Source: Prevotella melaninogenica
GTDB lineage: Bacteria; Bacteroidota; Bacteroidia; Bacteroidales; Bacteroidaceae
Length of the DNA: 64,000 bases
Direction: 5' to 3'
Assembly: GCF_018128065.1 (NCBI RefSeq)
Contig: NZ_CP072360.1
Location: 1,430,501 to 1,494,500, forward strand
Below are positions 61,197-64,000 of this stretch, one piece after another (the first letter of the stretch is position 1; every line of letters starts with the position of its first letter). The translations under genes and the position numbers were made by a program. A model generated the notes under the pieces. It was not told the DNA's origin. It worked only from the letters and a program-made list of their open reading frames with translations, and did no database searches.

Positions 61197-61376
61197 CACG
61201 TACAGTAACTATTCAGCGATAAGGTTTAAAAACTATTATTGATTATCAGTAAGTTACATAAATAGGTACAGACAAATTCTATTAAAAAATGTCTTTTCGA
61301 GCCTTTTTGCCACAATGTTAAGTTTATAAGTTATTGATATTCAACGTTTATTATCGCTGAATAGTTACCACGTACA
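61197..61376. mobile_element. MITE with 18-bp inverted repeats and 8-bp target duplication
   Basis: GTAACTATTCAGCGATAA (61205-61222) recurs as its exact complement at 61351-61368. Both ends are bordered by the same eight bases, CACGTACA (61197-61204 and 61369-61376), a target-site duplication. The 164-bp interior carries no gene. Ends starting GTAA and an 8-bp duplication match the IS66 family, so this looks like a non-autonomous IS66-type derivative. Confidence 0.85.
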
Positions 61377-61421
61377 TCTCTATTTTCAATGATGTTTAAA
61401 ACATCCGAGCTGTTTATATGC

Positions 61422-62525
61422 TTATCCGTTCTTTACATCGACTATCTTTGTCGGAGCCTGCTCCTTATTACGACGATTGACCACTGTAACCACACTCTGC
61501 GCAAGACTGAGGAAAGCCTGACCTGTAATCGTATCAACCTGAGTTGCTGCTGGTGTACCATTATCACCATTCTCACAAATGCTCTGTACAATTGGAATCT
61601 GGGCGAGCAATGGACAATCAAGCTCTTTCGCTAAGTTCTTGCAGCCGTCTTTTCCAAAGATATAGTATTTGTTCTCTGGGAGTTCAGCTGGCGTGAACCA
61701 AGCCATATTTTCTACCAAGCCGAGGATTGGAATATTCACCTTGTCATTGCGATACATGTCAATACCTTTACGTGCATCAGCCAAAGCTACTTTCTGTGGT
61801 GTAGAGACAATCACTGCACCTGTGATAGCAAGCGTCTGCATGAGTGTCAGATGGATATCGCTGGTGCCGGGAGGCGTATCAAGGATGAAGTAATCAAGTT
61901 CGCCCCAATCTGCATCAGCAATGAGTTGCTTAAGAGCTGAAGTCGCCATACCACCACGCCAAAGCGTCGCCGTGTCTGGATTAACAAAGAAACCGATAGA
62001 AAGCAGCTTCACACCATACTTCTCTACTGGTTCAATGAGCTGTCGTCCATCTTTTTCGACTCCGTATGGACGTGCATCTTCAACGCCAAACATCTTTGGC
62101 ATACTTGGACCAAAGATATCTGTATCAAGCAAACCAACCTTATAGCCAAGGCGTGCTAAAGCTATGGCAAGGTTAGCTGAAACAGTACTCTTCCCTACTC
62201 CACCCTTTCCAGAGCTAACAGCAATGATATTCTTCACCTGAGGCAACAACTTACTAACCTCTGGACGTGGTGCATTCTTAAATTCTGTAGTAATAGTTAC
62301 TTCAACCTCCTTACCAACCGAATAATGGATTTGCGCCTCAGCTGCCTTAATGGTAGACTTGAGAAAAGGGTCGGTCTCACGTGGGAAGATAAGCGTAAAA
62401 CTTACTTTATTCCCATTGATACTGGGTGTATCAGCCAGCATCTCACTTTCTATAATGTTCTTTTTTGTTCCTGGATAAATTACTTTCTCCAGTGCATCTG
62501 TAATGAGTTTTGGATATAATGTCAT
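61422..62525 (-). CDS. Mrp/NBP35-type iron-sulfur cluster carrier ATPase
   Basis: A 367-residue cytoplasmic P-loop ATPase of the Mrp/ApbC family, which carries Fe-S clusters to target proteins. An N-terminal DUF59 domain (about 1-90) is followed by the deviant Walker A SGKGGVGKST (105-114) and LLDTDIFGPSMPKMFG. The segment FILDTPPGTSDIHLTLMQTL is the Walker B-like and switch region. No C-terminal CxxC is visible in the usual place. It lies about 140 bases downstream of the 131-residue gene on the same strand. Confidence 0.93.
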   Translation of the reverse strand: MTLYPKLITDALEKVIYPGTKKNIIESEMLADTPSINGNKVSFTLIFPRETDPFLKSTIKAAEAQIHYSVGKEVEVTITTEFKNAPRPEVSKLLPQVKNIIAVSSGKGGVGKSTVSANLAIALARLGYKVGLLDTDIFGPSMPKMFGVEDARPYGVEKDGRQLIEPVEKYGVKLLSIGFFVNPDTATLWRGGMATSALKQLIADADWGELDYFILDTPPGTSDIHLTLMQTLAITGAVIVSTPQKVALADARKGIDMYRNDKVNIPILGLVENMAWFTPAELPENKYYIFGKDGCKNLAKELDCPLLAQIPIVQSICENGDNGTPAATQVDTITGQAFLSLAQSVVTVVNRRNKEQAPTKIVDVKNG

Positions 62526-62666
62526 TGTTTTATTATTTTATCGATTTTAAATGAAGCCACTAAACAAAGGACCTCTCACCGCTATAAAAGCTTGTAGGCT
62601 TCCAAATAAGGTTTCTTCTTACTTCTTTTAATATTCAAAAAGAATGCCACAAATTAATTGGACACA

Positions 62667-63062
62667 TTAGTTATCACCATTTTGCGATTGCTCCCATTCT
62701 TCCCACTCTTTAGCAACAGCTTTCCAGTCAGTCATCTCTCCCGCTTCAATAGCTTGCTGCTCACGTGTAGCCGCATCACGAGCCTTATCACGTGCACGCT
62801 TTGCCTTCATATCAGCAATTGTAGCATCGTCAAGAATCAGAATAGCTCCACGATGGATAGCATCTTGCAATTCCTCTTCACCAAAAGCCTTACCAGGTTC
62901 ATTGAAATCAGAAATATTAAATTCGTAGATGGTACGGAGGTCGTGACGAATCAGTTTCTGCTTCGCACGATTACCCGCATTCTTCAGTCTGAGTAGCTTT
63001 GCTATTTCTATTATCTCGTCTTTTGCGAATTTATTTCTTCCCATGTTTTGACTCTTTTTCAA
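62667..63062 (-). CDS. Conserved-looking hypothetical protein
   Basis: The frame has 131 residues; a start at 63044 (MGRNKFAKDEIIEIAKLLRL) is more likely and gives 125. The N-terminal part is helical and basic, then FNISDFNEPGKAFGEEELQD, and the end is a charged coiled coil (DMKAKRARDKARDAATREQQ). No domain is recognised. It precedes the Mrp gene on the same strand and may share its transcript. Confidence 0.62.
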   Translation of the reverse strand: MKKSQNMGRNKFAKDEIIEIAKLLRLKNAGNRAKQKLIRHDLRTIYEFNISDFNEPGKAFGEEELQDAIHRGAILILDDATIADMKAKRARDKARDAATREQQAIEAGEMTDWKAVAKEWEEWEQSQNGDN

Positions 63063-63382
63063 ATGCCCTTAATGGCTTTTCCTGTCTGCGAAGATAGCAA
63101 CAAAATCCCAATACTGCAAGTTTTTCTTGAAGAATACATTGTGCAAGGCATCATAAAGTGTCATAATAAAGACAGGCTTCAGTTTGAGAAATAGCATTAA
63201 ACAACTCATCTAAAAAGTGACAAAGAAAGTTTTGAAGTATTCCAATGACTGAAAAAAGATTTAAAGAACGCAAATGTACAAGAAACATTAATAAGAGAAA
63301 CAACTAAAACATACAAACTTATCCCAAGTTTAACCCCCACTTTCGCCTATTTCTTGCAGTGACCGTACTTTCCTCGTTTTTC
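63063..63382. other. Intergenic region between the hypothetical gene and the IS
   Basis: About 320 bases. The right-hand part should contain one end of the insertion sequence, but I could not identify its inverted repeat. A minus-strand TATCTTCG (63090-63097) near-matches a -7 box for the 62667 gene. Confidence 0.45.
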
Positions 63383-64000
63383 TTATGGGCTCTGTGTCCT
63401 ACAAATTTTATTCTTTTTGTATGGTGAGTGTTTTAAGTTCAACTTATCGCATATCTGTTTTGCTTGCTTCGAAGGACTACTACATTGGCGCATCTCGATG
63501 TTCTCACCTAATGGATTCTTCCCTTTTGTTGTGACGAGCTTCTGGGTGCTCATACGTCGTACAATCTCGGTCCAGTAACAGGTTTCTCCTTCTCGTTTTA
63601 ATTGACAACGGATGGTATTTACCACCCAATAGGCTAATAAGCCGAAGAAGAGGTGTGCGTCGCTTCTCTCATCTTTCTGATGATAGATAGGACGGAGGTT
63701 GAGATCATTCTTTAGTTGCCTGTTCGTGCATTCTATCTCACGAATGAGATTGTAGTATTCCCATGTCACGCGCTCATCAAGTGTCCTGACATTGCTGCGG
63801 AGGAAGTATACTCCGTGACCAGATTCCATTGCCGAGAGGTCTTTTATCTCCCAGTCTACACGTAGCATCTGATTGGGTTTCTTCTCATTTTTTATGTAGC
63901 TTATCTGGTAGAACTTCGCTATAGAAGGGTACTTCTGTATGGCACGTCCTGTACGTTCAACAACCTTTTCATAGGTTTTTGTTCCACCTTTCTTGGAGAT
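63383..64000 (-). CDS. IS1634-like transposase, C-terminal part (runs off the window)
   Basis: The frame stays open from 63383 to the window end, and an in-frame ATG at 63868 is not a true start. The sequence (SKKGGTKTYEKVVERTGRAI, VDWEIKDLSAMESGHGVYFL, YNLIREIECTNRQLKNDLNL, HLFFGLLAYWVVNTIRCQLK) matches the C-terminal DDE/IS4-like catalytic region of IS1634-type transposases, including the late glutamate in REIE. It is the 3' portion of an insertion sequence whose other end is outside. Confidence 0.83.
   Translation of the reverse strand: MSKKGGTKTYEKVVERTGRAIQKYPSIAKFYQISYIKNEKKPNQMLRVDWEIKDLSAMESGHGVYFLRSNVRTLDERVTWEYYNLIREIECTNRQLKNDLNLRPIYHQKDERSDAHLFFGLLAYWVVNTIRCQLKREGETCYWTEIVRRMSTQKLVTTKGKNPLGENIEMRQCSSPSKQAKQICDKLNLKHSPYKKNKICRTQSP

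Noticed and set aside
63868..63868. ATG at 63868 as the transposase start
   Set aside because: The frame continues open to the window edge with transposase-like sequence, so the gene begins outside the window.

Overview
The window reads as chromosome of a Bacteroidota bacterium, most likely Prevotella or a close relative. The evidence is the recurring TAnnTTTG -7 promoter box, lipoproteins and type IX secretion (T9SS) style C-terminal tails, a fimbrillin-family lipoprotein, BACON-domain lipoproteins, a PorV/PorQ-like protein, a Bacteroidota-type LptD, a tmRNA whose tag ends in ENNYALAA, and moderately low GC. This assignment comes from gene content; no database was searched.

Layout. 1-9.3 kb: holA, an HsdR-N-like endonuclease-fold protein, a TerB/J-domain protein, a cyclophilin, three small membrane proteins, the putrescine pair aguA-aguB, and asnA. 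9.7-10.4 kb: tRNA-Arg(CCG) followed by seven 89-bp tandem repeats built from a degenerate copy of that tRNA. 10.5-20.1 kb: a dicarboxylate/amino-acid symporter, peptidase T, a Kef-type antiporter, two exported proteins, a Nif3-like protein and a zinc-ribbon coiled-coil protein. 20.5-24.1 kb is an accessory island: a promoter-(CA)27-terminator unit, a short conserved-looking peptide gene, a fimbrillin-like lipoprotein with a C-type-lectin-like variable-looking end, an HU-family protein flanked by two 22-bp-phased palindrome arrays, and a response-regulator remnant. 24.1-31.4 kb (minus strand): nitroreductase, MalY/PatB, an internally deleted metY-like gene, lptD, dnaX. 31.5-44.1 kb (mostly plus strand): a divisome protein, a DUF4369 lipoprotein, a dihydroorotase / MetH-activation-domain / phosphoesterase / acyltransferase run, a zeta-toxin pair, a polyprenol-phosphate glycosyltransferase, a patatin, an M20 dipeptidase (minus strand) and a frameshifted lipoprotein. 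44.1-51.1 kb: mfd, tmRNA, tRNA-Ser(GGA), a short-chain dehydrogenase and a PepSY-type membrane protein. 51.4-60.0 kb: a five-gene minus-strand operon of two paralogous BACON lipoproteins, a subtilisin-like protease, a PorV/PorQ-like outer-membrane protein and a secreted T9SS-type protein. 60.0-64.0 kb: a long non-coding stretch with a MITE, then an Mrp ATPase, a small conserved-looking protein, and a transposase running off the right edge.

How genes work together. aguA and aguB convert agmatine to putrescine. The 51-60 kb operon looks like a self-contained surface proteolysis unit. The fimbrillin-like lipoprotein has the architecture and NNC-rich codon pattern expected of a diversity-generating-retroelement (DGR) target, but no reverse transcriptase or template repeat is seen here. 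Most of the rest is ordinary housekeeping. The unusual signals lie in the tRNA-Arg repeat array, the 20.5-24.1 kb island and the intergenic mobile or palindromic repeats.
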